Source of the DNA: Streptacidiphilus sp. P02-A3a
Lineage (GTDB): Bacteria; Actinomycetota; Actinomycetes; Streptomycetales; Streptomycetaceae
Reading direction: 5' to 3'
Assembly (NCBI RefSeq): GCF_014084105.1
Contig: NZ_CP048289.1
Coordinates: 5,341,922 to 5,405,921, forward strand
Length of the DNA: 64,000 bases
The translations under genes and the position numbers were made by a program. Below are positions 18,203-25,258 of the stretch, one piece after another (the first letter of the stretch is position 1; the number at the start of each line of letters is the position of its first letter). A model generated the notes under the pieces. That model was not told the origin of the DNA. It searched no databases and was given only the letters and a program-made list of their open reading frames with translations.

Positions 18203-18267
18203 GCCACCCGAACCAACCCCGCGGCGCCCAGGCACCGGACAGGGGAGCACTGCGGCGAGCACCACCC

Positions 18268-18304
18268 CAGGGGCCCGGCACACACCTCGTGTGCCGGGCC
18301 CCTG
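18268..18304 (+). terminator. Perfect 16-bp stem terminator
   Basis: CAGGGGCCCGGCACAC and its exact complement flank a 5-base ACCTC loop, 66 bases after the transglycosylase-like gene. It lacks a T tract, as usual for Streptomyces hairpin terminators. Confidence 0.8.
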
Positions 18305-18351
18305 CCCGTCGTGGCGGCGGGCGTCGATGCCGTCGCTGACCCGCCGTCAAG

Positions 18352-18369
18352 ATGAGTATCCGTACTCAT
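18352..18369. promoter_or_regulatory. Perfect inverted repeat overlapping the PlsC start codon
   Basis: ATGAGTA-TCCG-TACTCAT, 7-bp arms with a 4-base spacer. The right arm runs into the ATG at 18368. A protein bound here would cover the start region of the acyltransferase gene, so I read it as an operator. No matching regulator is adjacent and the binding protein is unknown. Confidence 0.45.
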
Positions 18370-19063
18370 GCCCGCGACCGCGCGGCAGGTGCACGATGCG
18401 GGCATGCTCAGTCATATCGCGCTGCGGGTGGTGCCCGTGCTCGGGCACTTGGACGTCACTGCCGACGAGACCGACGGTCCGCAGCCCGGCAGTATCGTCG
18501 TGGCCAACCACAGCTCGCTGATCGATCCGGGCGTGGTACTGGCGGCGCTGGCCCGGCGGCGGGTCGACCGGCCGATCGTCCTGGCCGCCGCGGGGCTGTG
18601 GCGGATACCGCTGCTCCGTTCCCGACTGCGGGCCGAGGGGCACGTCCCGGTGTACCGGGGCAGCACCAGGGCGGCCGAGGCGCTGGACCTGGCCGCCGAG
18701 GCGCTGGCCCGCGGGCAGATCGTGGTGATCTACCCGGAGGGGCGGATTCCGGTGCGCCGCGACTCCGGTGACCGCACCCCGGAGGACTTCCGTACCGGGG
18801 TGGCCCGGCTGGCGCTGGCCACCGGCGCGCCGGTGGTGCCGCTGGGGCAGGTCGGTGCCCGGCGGATCACCTCCGGCAGCCGCGGCAAGCAGCTCGCCGG
18901 GCTGTTCACCTCGCCGCTGCGGCGCCCCCGGCTGCACGTCCACCTGGGTGCGCCGATCCGGCTGACCGGATCCACCGCCGAGGCCACCGCCCAGGCCCAC
19001 GCCGCGTTGACCGCCGCCTGGCGGACGGCGGCGTCCCTGGTCCGGAGCCGGGGGCAGGGGTGA
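18368..19063 (+). CDS. 1-acyl-glycerol-3-phosphate acyltransferase (PlsC family)
   Basis: 231 residues if started at 18368; ATG at 18404 (MLSHIALRVV) is an alternative that would free the start from the overlapping palindrome. Family motifs are VANHSSLIDP (HX4D, His48/Asp53), the substrate-binding VPVYRGS and IYPEGRIPVR. These define the PlsC/LPLAT fold that moves an acyl group onto lysophosphatidic acid or a related acceptor at the inner membrane face. No hydrophobic anchor is obvious, as in many actinobacterial short PlsC proteins. It stands alone between a terminator and a new promoter at about 19060. Confidence 0.88.
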   Translation: MPATARQVHDAGMLSHIALRVVPVLGHLDVTADETDGPQPGSIVVANHSSLIDPGVVLAALARRRVDRPIVLAAAGLWRIPLLRSRLRAEGHVPVYRGSTRAAEALDLAAEALARGQIVVIYPEGRIPVRRDSGDRTPEDFRTGVARLALATGAPVVPLGQVGARRITSGSRGKQLAGLFTSPLRRPRLHVHLGAPIRLTGSTAEATAQAHAALTAAWRTAASLVRSRGQG

Positions 19064-19089
19064 CTCGGCGCTCCCCGGTGGGCTAGGGT
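19060..19089 (+). promoter_or_regulatory. Putative sigma70-type promoter
   Basis: GTGACT, 18-base spacer, TAGGGT at 19084-19089. The expected start of transcription about 7 bases on coincides with the ATG at 19096, so the transcript would be leaderless. Confidence 0.4.
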
Positions 19090-19095
19090 GCGGCC

Positions 19096-19152
19096 ATGAC
19101 TACCGGGACGGCTTCGCGCCACTCACGGATGGGTGACCCGGCGCTCCACTGA
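19096..19152 (+). CDS. Possible leaderless 18-residue leader peptide
   Basis: ATG ACT ACC GGG ... TGA gives MTTGTASRHSRMGDPALH, 18 residues. There is no Shine-Dalgarno, but the ATG lies exactly where transcription from the TAGGGT promoter should begin. It is 117 bases upstream of the dienelactone hydrolase start, on the same strand. It could be a regulatory upstream ORF or chance. No family recognised. Confidence 0.25.
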   Translation: MTTGTASRHSRMGDPALH

Positions 19153-19227
19153 GCGCCGTACGGGCCGATGCGGGCCCGCTGTCCGGTCGGGGACCCGGCG
19201 CCGTCGCGCGGGCTCCGCCCCCGTCGT

Positions 19228-19253
19228 GTTGATCACACGCTCATCGGATCAAC
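19228..19253. promoter_or_regulatory. Inverted repeat upstream of the dienelactone hydrolase
   Basis: GTTGATC and GATCAAC, perfect 7-bp arms around a 12-base spacer, ending 16 bases before the start codon at 19270. Position and symmetry suit a repressor operator; no cognate regulator is adjacent. Confidence 0.35.
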
Positions 19254-19269
19254 CACGACTGGAGAACTC

Positions 19270-20019
19270 ATGACCGTCAAGACCCTGCACATCCCCACCG
19301 CCGACGGCAGCGCCGACGCCTTCGCCGCCTTCCCCGAGGGTGGCGGGCAGCACCCCGGGGTGCTGCTGTACATGGACATCTTCGGCCTGCGGCCGGTGCT
19401 GGAGCAGCGGGCCCGCGAGCTGGCCGGGCACGGCTACTACGTGCTCGTCCCCAACGTCTTCTACCGGCACGGTCCGGCGCCGCTGGTCGAGCTGCCCGAG
19501 TACATCGGGGAGCAGGACCGGCCCGCGGTCGTCGCCCAGCTGCTGCCGCTGGTCAAGGCGCACCCCACCGAACTGGCGCTCCGCGACGCCGACGCCTACC
19601 TGGACTTCCTCACCGCCCAGCCCGAGGTCAGCGCCGGTCCGGTCGGGGTGACCGGCTACTGCATGGGCGCCGTGCTGGCACTGCGCACCGCGGCGACCCA
19701 CCCCGACCGGGTGGCCGCCGTCGCCGGATTCCACCCCGGCAACCTGATCTCCGACGCGCCCGACAGCCCGCACCTGCTGATCCCCGGGCTCACCGCCGCG
19801 GTCCACATCGGCCACGCCGAGACGGACATGAAGCCCGAGGCGGTCGGTGAGCTCAACCGGGCACTGGACGCCGCGGGCGTCGACTACACCTCGGAGAGCT
19901 ACCCCGGCACCGTCCACGGCTTCACCATGCCCGACACCGCCGCCTTCAGCCCCTCCGGCCTCCAGCGGCACTGGGACCGGCTGCTGCCCCTGCTCGACCA
20001 CGCCCTGGGCACCAGCTGA
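19270..20019 (+). CDS. Dienelactone hydrolase family protein
   Basis: 249 residues from ATG directly after GGAGAACTC. Alpha/beta hydrolase with the nucleophile in GYCMGA (Cys131) and a C-terminal catalytic histidine in GTVHGFTMP; the acid should lie near the AETDMKPE segment. VLLYMDIFGLRP and YYVLVPNVFYR are typical of the family. These enzymes open dienelactone or similar cyclic esters in aromatic degradation, but many actinobacterial members have unknown substrates and no other ring-cleavage gene is near. Likely monocistronic. Confidence 0.9.
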   Translation: MTVKTLHIPTADGSADAFAAFPEGGGQHPGVLLYMDIFGLRPVLEQRARELAGHGYYVLVPNVFYRHGPAPLVELPEYIGEQDRPAVVAQLLPLVKAHPTELALRDADAYLDFLTAQPEVSAGPVGVTGYCMGAVLALRTAATHPDRVAAVAGFHPGNLISDAPDSPHLLIPGLTAAVHIGHAETDMKPEAVGELNRALDAAGVDYTSESYPGTVHGFTMPDTAAFSPSGLQRHWDRLLPLLDHALGTS

Positions 20020-20068
20020 GACTCCCCTGGGTGGGGGCGGGCTCCGCGCCCACCCCCACCCAGGCATC

Positions 20069-20095
20069 GGTCTGGACGTTATTGGTCTAGACCCC
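20069..20095 (+). promoter_or_regulatory. Paired DasR-type (dre) repeats before the 3D/chitin-binding gene
   Basis: Two copies of GGTCTRGAC at 20069-20077 and 20084-20092, 15 bases apart. The second lies in TTGGTCTAGACC, matching the N-acetylglucosamine-responsive DasR element and the direct repeats of Streptomyces chitinase promoters. TTGACT at 20096-20101 abuts it as a plausible -35, so bound repressor would block polymerase. Expected behaviour is induction by chitin breakdown products. Confidence 0.65.
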
Positions 20096-20203
20096 TTGAC
20101 TGACACTCAGGGGGTCCGGTTCACTGTGCCGCAGACCCGAAGGTGCCACGCCAGGTCACCCCACGGTCTCCCCCACACCCCCACCCAGTAAGGAAGCAGC
20201 ACG

Positions 20204-21337
20204 ATGCCTCCGCTCCCCAGAAGAGTGCGTTTACTGTTCGCCACGATGGCCACGGCCGCCGTCGCCCTCTGCACCCTGCTCCTCGGTGCCCCCGCTCCGG
20301 CCAACGCCGCGGCCACGCAGCAGGTCCAGGCAGCGAGCACGCTCCCCGCCTGTCCCTTCTGGGCCGCCGGGATCACGCCGCCGGCGCGCACCACCACCCC
20401 GTGGGTGCCGCCGCTGCAGACCTCACCCGCCGTCAACTTCACTACCCGGCCTGCCGCCCCCACGATCACCGGTTCGCTGGTGAACGGGCAGGTCACCATC
20501 ACCGTCAGCCCGGTGGCGAACGCGGTGGCCTACAAGGTATGGCGTGACGGCGTCGACATCGGCTACATCAGCTACTGGGGCCAGACCACCCCGCTCACCG
20601 TCACCGACACGTCCCCCTGCCAGGGCGCGTACTACGACGTCGTGGCGATGTACGACACCAGCAACTCGGACGCCTCGCTCGGCCAGCTCTCGGTTCCCTA
20701 CTGGCTCGGCGCGAACGGGACGCTCGCCACCGGCGCGGGCAACGCGGCGGTCGGGACGCAGATCCCGATGATGCTCACCTCGTACGACAACACCGGCCAG
20801 ACCGCCTCCGGCTACAACGCCCAACTCGGCGTCTGCGCAACCGATCCACGGGTGATCCCGTGGGGCACGTACATCTCCGTGCCGAACTACGGGACCTGCT
20901 ACGCCGGTGACCTCGGCACCTGGATCCAGAACGACACCGTCGACCTCTGGCTGCCCGATGCCCAGGCGAACAACTGGGGCGTACAGAACGAGACGATCAC
21001 CATCATCGCCGATCCGTACTCCAGCGGCGGCTCGCCGACCGCCACCCCCACACCCACCCCGACGCCCACGGCCAGCGCGTCGCCGTCGACCTCCCCGACG
21101 CCGACGCCGACCGCTACTCCGACCGCGAGCCCGACGGCGTCCCCCACGCCCACCGCCTCGCCGACGAGCAGCGGGACCTGCGCGGCGGCGTGGAGCACGG
21201 CCACCTCGTACACCACGGGTGCGATCGTCTCCTACGACGGGGACAACTACACGGCGACCTACGGCTCAACCGACGCGGTGCCCAACGCCGCGACGTCCTG
21301 GGCCGTCTGGAAGTCGGACGGCGCCTGCACCACCTAG
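20204..21337 (+). CDS. Secreted 3D-domain protein with a chitin-binding module
   Basis: 377 residues from ATG behind AAGGAAGCAGCACG. Signal peptide to about residue 36 (APANA), then a beta-rich FN3-like part to about 160. A 3D domain at about 205-275 (TDPRVIPWGTYISVPNYG and DTVDLWLPDAQANNWGV) holds the aspartates that give the fold its name. A Pro/Thr/Ser linker (280-325) leads to a C-terminal CBM5/12 chitin-binding domain (CAAAWSTATSYTTGAIVSYDG). 3D domains have a double-psi barrel fold related to MltA and expansins, so it may loosen or cut a glycan. The DasR-type repeats upstream and the chitin module suggest a chitin accessory protein. Confidence 0.85.
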   Translation: MPPLPRRVRLLFATMATAAVALCTLLLGAPAPANAAATQQVQAASTLPACPFWAAGITPPARTTTPWVPPLQTSPAVNFTTRPAAPTITGSLVNGQVTITVSPVANAVAYKVWRDGVDIGYISYWGQTTPLTVTDTSPCQGAYYDVVAMYDTSNSDASLGQLSVPYWLGANGTLATGAGNAAVGTQIPMMLTSYDNTGQTASGYNAQLGVCATDPRVIPWGTYISVPNYGTCYAGDLGTWIQNDTVDLWLPDAQANNWGVQNETITIIADPYSSGGSPTATPTPTPTPTASASPSTSPTPTPTATPTASPTASPTPTASPTSSGTCAAAWSTATSYTTGAIVSYDGDNYTATYGSTDAVPNAATSWAVWKSDGACTT

Positions 21338-21354
21338 CAGGCCGCTGACCACGG

Positions 21355-21386
21355 GTCGGCCCCACCGCGCGAGCGGCGGGGCCGAC
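21355..21386. terminator. Bidirectional hairpin terminator
   Basis: GTCGGCCCCACCGC pairs with GCGGCGGGGCCGAC around a GCGA loop, 13 of 14 pairs. It sits between the ends of two convergent genes and can serve both. Confidence 0.7.
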
Positions 21387-21419
21387 CTCGTTCCCACCGA
21401 CCGGCCGCCGCGCTGGTCA

Positions 21420-22013
21420 TCAGCTGGAACAGGCCGCACCGCCGAGCCCGCCGGAGCCACCGGTACCGTCGGCGGCTCCGGGCGCGCCGGGCGCGCCGGG
21501 GTTGCGGCCATCGCACCCGGAGCCGCCGTTGCCACCGCCGCCGCCGGAGGCACCGGCTCCGCCCCCTCCGCCGACACCCCCGGTCCCGCCGGCTCCGGTC
21601 CCGCCGCTGTCGCCGCCGTTGCCGCCGTGACCGCCGGTGGCGCTGCTGCCGGTGGCGCCGCCGACGCCCCCGGCACCCCCGGCGCCCCCGGTCCCGCCGC
21701 TGGCTCCGCCGTAGCCCTTGCCGGCGTCGCCGCCGTTGCCCGCCCGGCCGCCGTCGCCGCTACCGACCCCGGCCCCGCCGGCTCCGCCGACGCCCCCGGC
21801 ACCTCCGGCACCGGAGGGGGAGGTGGCGTCCCCGCCGTGCCCGCCGGACGTCCCGGCGACCCCGTTCCCGTTCGGGGCGGTGCCTGCGGCGCCCGCCACG
21901 CCCGCGCCGCCCGCCGCGCCCGCGTCGGCGTGTGCGGGGGTGCCGAGGGTGAGGACCGCGACGGTGATGAGGGCGGGTACACCCAACAGGGCGGTGAGGC
22001 GTTGTCTGTTCAC
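21420..22013 (-). CDS. Secreted glycine-rich repeat protein
   Basis: 197 residues from GTG at 22013, behind AAAAGGAGACTCCCTC; ATG at 22037 is an alternative without a good site. A signal peptide (LTALLGVPALITVAVLTLG, ending PAHA) is followed by a mature chain that is more than half glycine, made of GGAGG, GGHGG and GGDGG units much like mycobacterial PE_PGRS tails. Only two cysteines occur, both near the end (GSGCDGRNP and GGAACSS). A calcium-binding or elastic surface protein is possible, but no function can be assigned. The repeat makes the opposite strand look coding; that is a shadow. Confidence 0.7.
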   Translation of the reverse strand: MNRQRLTALLGVPALITVAVLTLGTPAHADAGAAGGAGVAGAAGTAPNGNGVAGTSGGHGGDATSPSGAGGAGGVGGAGGAGVGSGDGGRAGNGGDAGKGYGGASGGTGGAGGAGGVGGATGSSATGGHGGNGGDSGGTGAGGTGGVGGGGGAGASGGGGGNGGSGCDGRNPGAPGAPGAADGTGGSGGLGGAACSS

Positions 22014-22351
22014 GAGGGAGTCTCCTTTTGATCGCATGGCGTTGGTATGGGCGGCACCGGGGCACAGCCCGGGCCGGTCCCCTTCGCCGGGAGCCGACCT
22101 GGCTCGCATTCAGAAGATCACCGAAGCACCGCCGCCGCTCGCTCAGCGTTGGGCTGTCGGTCCGGCCCCGCGAACTGAAAGGATGCCCGGACCAGGCGCC
22201 GCGCCGGGACTTTCAGGACTACTGTCACAGGTAGGCAGTCGTCCCCCGACGGGGACGGCCGATCCCGCATGGAGAGACGACCGCTTCGGCGGTGGTGGTC
22301 CTGCTGCCCCTGACCCCGGCCGCGTTACAGACGAGCGCCTAGGAGTCGCGG
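22014..22351. other. Divergent intergenic region before the STAS/GAF-ANTAR operon
   Basis: 338 bases between divergent genes with no supported ORF. It must hold promoters for the glycine-rich protein and for the STAS operon. No clear consensus promoter or operator was found. Confidence 0.45.
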
Positions 22352-22810
22352 ATGCAGAACACCCGACCGAACGCAACCCTCGGCCCCGAGGGACCGTGGT
22401 CCCCGCAGACGGGGACCACGGGCACGGTCCTGAACGTCAGCCGTCGCGACCACCGGAGCGGGACCTGGCTCGCGCCGGCGGGTGAGATCGACATGGACTC
22501 GGTCCCGCGCCTGCGCGAGGCCGTGCACCAGTGTCTGCGCCAGGGGGTGCGCACTCTCGTGCTGGACCTGGCAGCGGTCACGTTCTGCGACGCCAGCGGG
22601 CTGAACGTGCTCCTGGAGCTCTCCAGGCACACCCGTGCGGCCGGAGGGCGGCTCCGCTTGGAGCACCCGTCCCCGATGCTGACCCGCATGCTCGTGCTGA
22701 CCGACACCCACCAGCTCCTCGTGCCCTCGGCGCCCTGCCCCCGCGCGGAGGGCGGGGCGCACCGCTGGTTCCGGGTCCTGTGCTCGACCGGGGTACCGGA
22801 TGATCAGTGA
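22352..22810 (+). CDS. STAS-domain anti-sigma factor antagonist
   Basis: 152 residues from ATG behind AGGAGTCGCGG. The core STAS fold spans about residues 25-130, with GEIDMDSVPRLREAV and the phosphoacceptor region FCDASGLNVL (Ser82). Family role: in its unphosphorylated state it binds an anti-sigma kinase and frees a SigB/SigF-type sigma factor. No RsbW-like kinase is next to it. Its end overlaps the next gene by 11 bases, so it is translationally coupled to two GAF-ANTAR proteins. Confidence 0.88.
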   Translation: MQNTRPNATLGPEGPWSPQTGTTGTVLNVSRRDHRSGTWLAPAGEIDMDSVPRLREAVHQCLRQGVRTLVLDLAAVTFCDASGLNVLLELSRHTRAAGGRLRLEHPSPMLTRMLVLTDTHQLLVPSAPCPRAEGGAHRWFRVLCSTGVPDDQ

Positions 22811-23546
22811 CCGCATGGCGCAGGTGCTGCGCCTGCTGCGGCCCGGCCAGGGCTCCGGCGACGGTGCGGCCCTCGCGGCGGCGGGCGCCGCCGCGCTGGG
22901 CGTGGACGGGCTGGCCGTGTCCCTCGCCATCAGCGGTGACCTCACCGAGCTCTGGTGGTGTTCGACCCCGTCCAGCCGCCGCTTCGAGGACCTCCAGTTG
23001 ACGGTCGGCGAAGGCCCCGGGCGCGACGCGGCCCGCACCGGCGCGATGGTGTGGGCGCCGGATCTGGACCTGGTCCGACCCGGACGCTGGCCGGCCCTGA
23101 GCGCCGAGTTTCCCGCGCTCGGGGTCCGCGCGGTGTTCTGCTTCCCCCTGGGTGTCGGCGCGGCCCGCGTCGGTGTCCTGACCGCGGTACGCGACACCGC
23201 GGGTCCGCTCAGCCCCCAGCAGGCCGACGACGGGCTGGTCCTGGCCGACGCTCTGACCGCGCACTTCCTGGGCGGCGGCGAACCACCGGGCCAGGACCTG
23301 GATCCGGCGCAGGCACAGCAGTGCCTCCAGCACGCGGTGGTCTACCAGGCCACTGGCATGGTCAGCGTCCAACTCGCCGTCACACTGCCCCAGGCCCTGC
23401 TGCGGCTGCGCGCTCACGCCTACAGCAGCGGACGCTCCATCACCGACATCTGCCACGACGTGGTGGCCCGGCGCCTGCGCCTGAATCCGAACGGCAACGG
23501 CAACAACCCGTTCCCGCCCCCGTCGACAAGGACTGATTCACCATGA
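22800..23546 (+). CDS. GAF-ANTAR sensor/RNA-binding antiterminator 1
   Basis: 248 residues. A GAF-like sensor spans about residues 15-165 (LTELWWCSTPSSRRFEDLQ, LTVGEGPGRDAA, GVRAVFCFPLGVGAARVGVL), followed by an ANTAR domain at about 175-230 (ATGMVSVQLAVTLPQALLRLRAHAYSSGRS). ANTAR domains bind dual-hairpin RNA to prevent termination. The ANTAR core is a little divergent, and a disordered Asn/Pro-rich tail follows. It begins inside the STAS gene and ends with an ATGA overlap to the second GAF-ANTAR gene. Confidence 0.86.
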   Translation: MISDRMAQVLRLLRPGQGSGDGAALAAAGAAALGVDGLAVSLAISGDLTELWWCSTPSSRRFEDLQLTVGEGPGRDAARTGAMVWAPDLDLVRPGRWPALSAEFPALGVRAVFCFPLGVGAARVGVLTAVRDTAGPLSPQQADDGLVLADALTAHFLGGGEPPGQDLDPAQAQQCLQHAVVYQATGMVSVQLAVTLPQALLRLRAHAYSSGRSITDICHDVVARRLRLNPNGNGNNPFPPPSTRTDSP

Positions 23547-24280
23547 ACCGAGAGCAGCAGATCACCGAGGTCTTCGTGGAGGTCGCCGACTCCCTGATCG
23601 ACGACTTCGACGTCATCGACTTCCTCCAGCAGTTCTCCGTGCGCTGCATGGAACTCCTGGACGTCGACGCGGTCGGCGTCATGCTGGCCGACCAGCACGA
23701 CAACCTGCGGGTCCTGGCCGCCTCGGACGAGCACACCCGACTCCTGGAGCTCTTCGCCCTGCAGCACGACCAGGGCCCCTGCGTGGAGTGCTACCGAACC
23801 GGCCGATCCCGCACCGACATCGACCTCACCGACCCCAGGACCACCCGCGGCTGGCCGCAGTTCGCCCCCCGCGCCCGGTCAGCCGGGTTCGTGGCCGCCA
23901 ACGTCATCCCGTTGCGCCTGCGCGGCCGGGTCATCGGCGTCCTGGGCCTGTTCCAGACCACCCCCGCGGTCCTGAGCCCCGCGGACACCGTCCTGGCCCA
24001 GGCGCTGGCGGACATGGCCACCATCGCGGTGCTCCAGCAGCGGACCCTGGACCACAGCGAGGTCGAGCGCGCCCAGCTCCAGTACGCGCTGACCAGCCGC
24101 ATCGTGCTGGAACAGGTCAAGGGCATCCTCGCGGAACGCTGGAACCTCTCGGTCGACGACGCCTTCGCCGCCTTCCGGGCCTACGCCCGCGCCAACCACT
24201 ACAAACTCGCCCAGCTGGCCCGCGAGATCGCCGACGGGACCTTCGACACCACCCGGATCCCCCACAAACCCCACCCCTGA
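23543..24280 (+). CDS. GAF-ANTAR sensor/RNA-binding antiterminator 2
   Basis: 245 residues. The GAF domain at about residues 10-165 (DFLQQFSVRCMELLDVDAVGV, GPCVECYRTGRS, AANVIPLRLRGRVIGVLGLF) leads into a canonical ANTAR domain at about 180-235 (LTSRIVLEQVKGILAERW and FRAYARANHYKLAQLAREI). The GAF ligand is unknown; a Cys in GPCVEC could be redox-active. ANTAR proteins act as dimers on RNA, so the two neighbours might form a heterodimer. Last gene of a tightly overlapping three-gene operon. Confidence 0.92.
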   Translation: MNREQQITEVFVEVADSLIDDFDVIDFLQQFSVRCMELLDVDAVGVMLADQHDNLRVLAASDEHTRLLELFALQHDQGPCVECYRTGRSRTDIDLTDPRTTRGWPQFAPRARSAGFVAANVIPLRLRGRVIGVLGLFQTTPAVLSPADTVLAQALADMATIAVLQQRTLDHSEVERAQLQYALTSRIVLEQVKGILAERWNLSVDDAFAAFRAYARANHYKLAQLAREIADGTFDTTRIPHKPHP

Positions 24281-24285
24281 CCGCT

Positions 24286-24540
24286 TCAGAAGAGGTACCC
24301 GCAGTCGTGAAGGGCCCGTCCCAGGACGATGCCGGCCATGCTGTTCGCCGCCATCTGGTCGCTGCCCCGCACCGTGCAGGCGAAGGTGTACGCGGGCGGC
24401 TCGGGGTCCGGCGTGAAGCTGAGGGTCCCCGCGTCGACCTTGGCCCCGTGGGTGACGAGCGCCGACTCGATCCGGGTGATCCCCTCGGCGTCCAGCGCCT
24501 GGGGGAACGTGAAGCTGCTCCTACCCGTGAACTCAGCCAC
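24286..24540 (-). CDS. Small conserved-looking protein, unknown function
   Basis: 84 residues from GTG at 24540, behind GCGGAGCCGTCGCC. Acidic, mixed alpha/beta, no signal or membrane segment, with two cysteines (YTFACTVRG and LHDCGYLF at the extreme end). Third-position GC is high throughout. It ends 6 bases from the convergent GAF-ANTAR gene. Not recognised. Confidence 0.65.
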   Translation of the reverse strand: MAEFTGRSSFTFPQALDAEGITRIESALVTHGAKVDAGTLSFTPDPEPPAYTFACTVRGSDQMAANSMAGIVLGRALHDCGYLF

Positions 24541-24569
24541 GGCGACGGCTCCGCACGGCGTCTGGTCTC

Positions 24570-25046
24570 ATGGTCGAACCTCCATCGATGGAGCGGTTGC
24601 CGGACTCCCTACCGCGTACCCGCGATTCGCCCGGCCAGGCACCCGGGTGGTCGGCTCCGGAAACCGTCATCCGGATGGCGCTGGGACTGATCGGCGCCTT
24701 CGTCCTCGGATCTCGGCGGAAGGAGAAGGAGCCGCCGCCCCTCCCCTCGCCCGGCCGACAGCCGGAGCGTCCCGGGGCGCCGACCGCCGACCAGTCGCCG
24801 CGTCCCGGCACCGGATCGTGGTCGACACCGCCGTCCACACCGGGCCGCCCTAGCCCCAGTAGCCGGGGCCTCCGCCGCGCCAGTGGATCCGCAGCTCGGC
24901 CGCCGTCAGGTCGGCGATTCCGCCGATCCGGCACATCCGCTCCACGTCCCCGGCGCACCGGGCTGATCCCACGACACTGCCCCCCAGTTCGACACTGCGG
25001 AACGGCGCGCTGCGCCCGTCGATCGAGTGCACCACGGGGTGTATGA
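24570..25046 (+). CDS. Doubtful ORF with one hydrophobic segment
   Basis: The frame opens at ATG 24570 without a clear ribosome site and runs 158 codons. Residues 30-55 (ETVIRMALGLIGAFVLGSRRKEKE) look like a membrane helix with a basic stop-transfer end, and codon bias is fair to about 24850. After that it overlaps the better supported gene on the other strand. A shorter real gene, or none, is possible. Confidence 0.22.
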   Translation: MVEPPSMERLPDSLPRTRDSPGQAPGWSAPETVIRMALGLIGAFVLGSRRKEKEPPPLPSPGRQPERPGAPTADQSPRPGTGSWSTPPSTPGRPSPSSRGLRRASGSAARPPSGRRFRRSGTSAPRPRRTGLIPRHCPPVRHCGTARCARRSSAPRGV

Positions 25047-25116
25047 CGACGTCGGCGTCGATCTCCGTGGGTCGGCGGGTGGCTCGGCGGCGGTGGACCA
25101 GGGCGGTGACTGTCAT
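24850..25116 (-). CDS. Small hypothetical protein
   Basis: 88 residues from ATG at 25116, behind GGGCAGGAGCACCGC. The N-terminus is basic (VHRRRATRRPTEI), followed by a mixed segment with two cysteines (SARCAGDVERMCRIGGIADL) and a GGGPGYWG end. Not recognised. It diverges from the catalase gene, and the 142 bases between the starts hold a SigB-like promoter facing the catalase. Confidence 0.6.
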   Translation of the reverse strand: MTVTALVHRRRATRRPTEIDADVVIHPVVHSIDGRSAPFRSVELGGSVVGSARCAGDVERMCRIGGIADLTAAELRIHWRGGGPGYWG

Positions 25117-25173
25117 GCGGTGCTCCTGCCCCTGGGCTCGGCCCGCAAGCGCCTGTGCGCCCCGGCGCATGTG

Positions 25174-25198
25174 GTTTCGGATGTTTTAGGACGGTTAC
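25174..25198 (+). promoter_or_regulatory. SigB-type promoter of the catalase gene
   Basis: GTTT at 25174-25177, a 15-base spacer, then GGTTAC at 25193-25198. This fits the Streptomyces general-stress (SigB-family) pattern GNNT-N14-16-GGGTAY with one mismatch, 60 bases before the catalase start. Streptomyces catalases are known SigB-family targets. Confidence 0.55.
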
Positions 25199-25200
25199 AC

Positions 25201-25238
25201 GCTTGGAACCGCATGCTTCGCTTGGAACCGCATGCTTC
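25201..25238 (+). repeat. Perfect 19-bp tandem duplication in the catalase leader
   Basis: GCTTGGAACCGCATGCTTC occurs twice back to back (25201-25219 and 25220-25238). It lies between the SigB-like promoter and the ribosome site CGGAGG, so both copies should be in the 5' untranslated leader. Each copy carries a GCATGC palindrome. Confidence 0.9.
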
Positions 25239-25258
25239 GTTCGACGTCCGGAGGAACA

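Noticed and set aside
21718..22485. Proline-rich plus-strand frame opposite the glycine-rich protein
   Set aside because: Complement of a GGX repeat necessarily gives a proline/alanine-rich open frame; no ribosome site or signal peptide.
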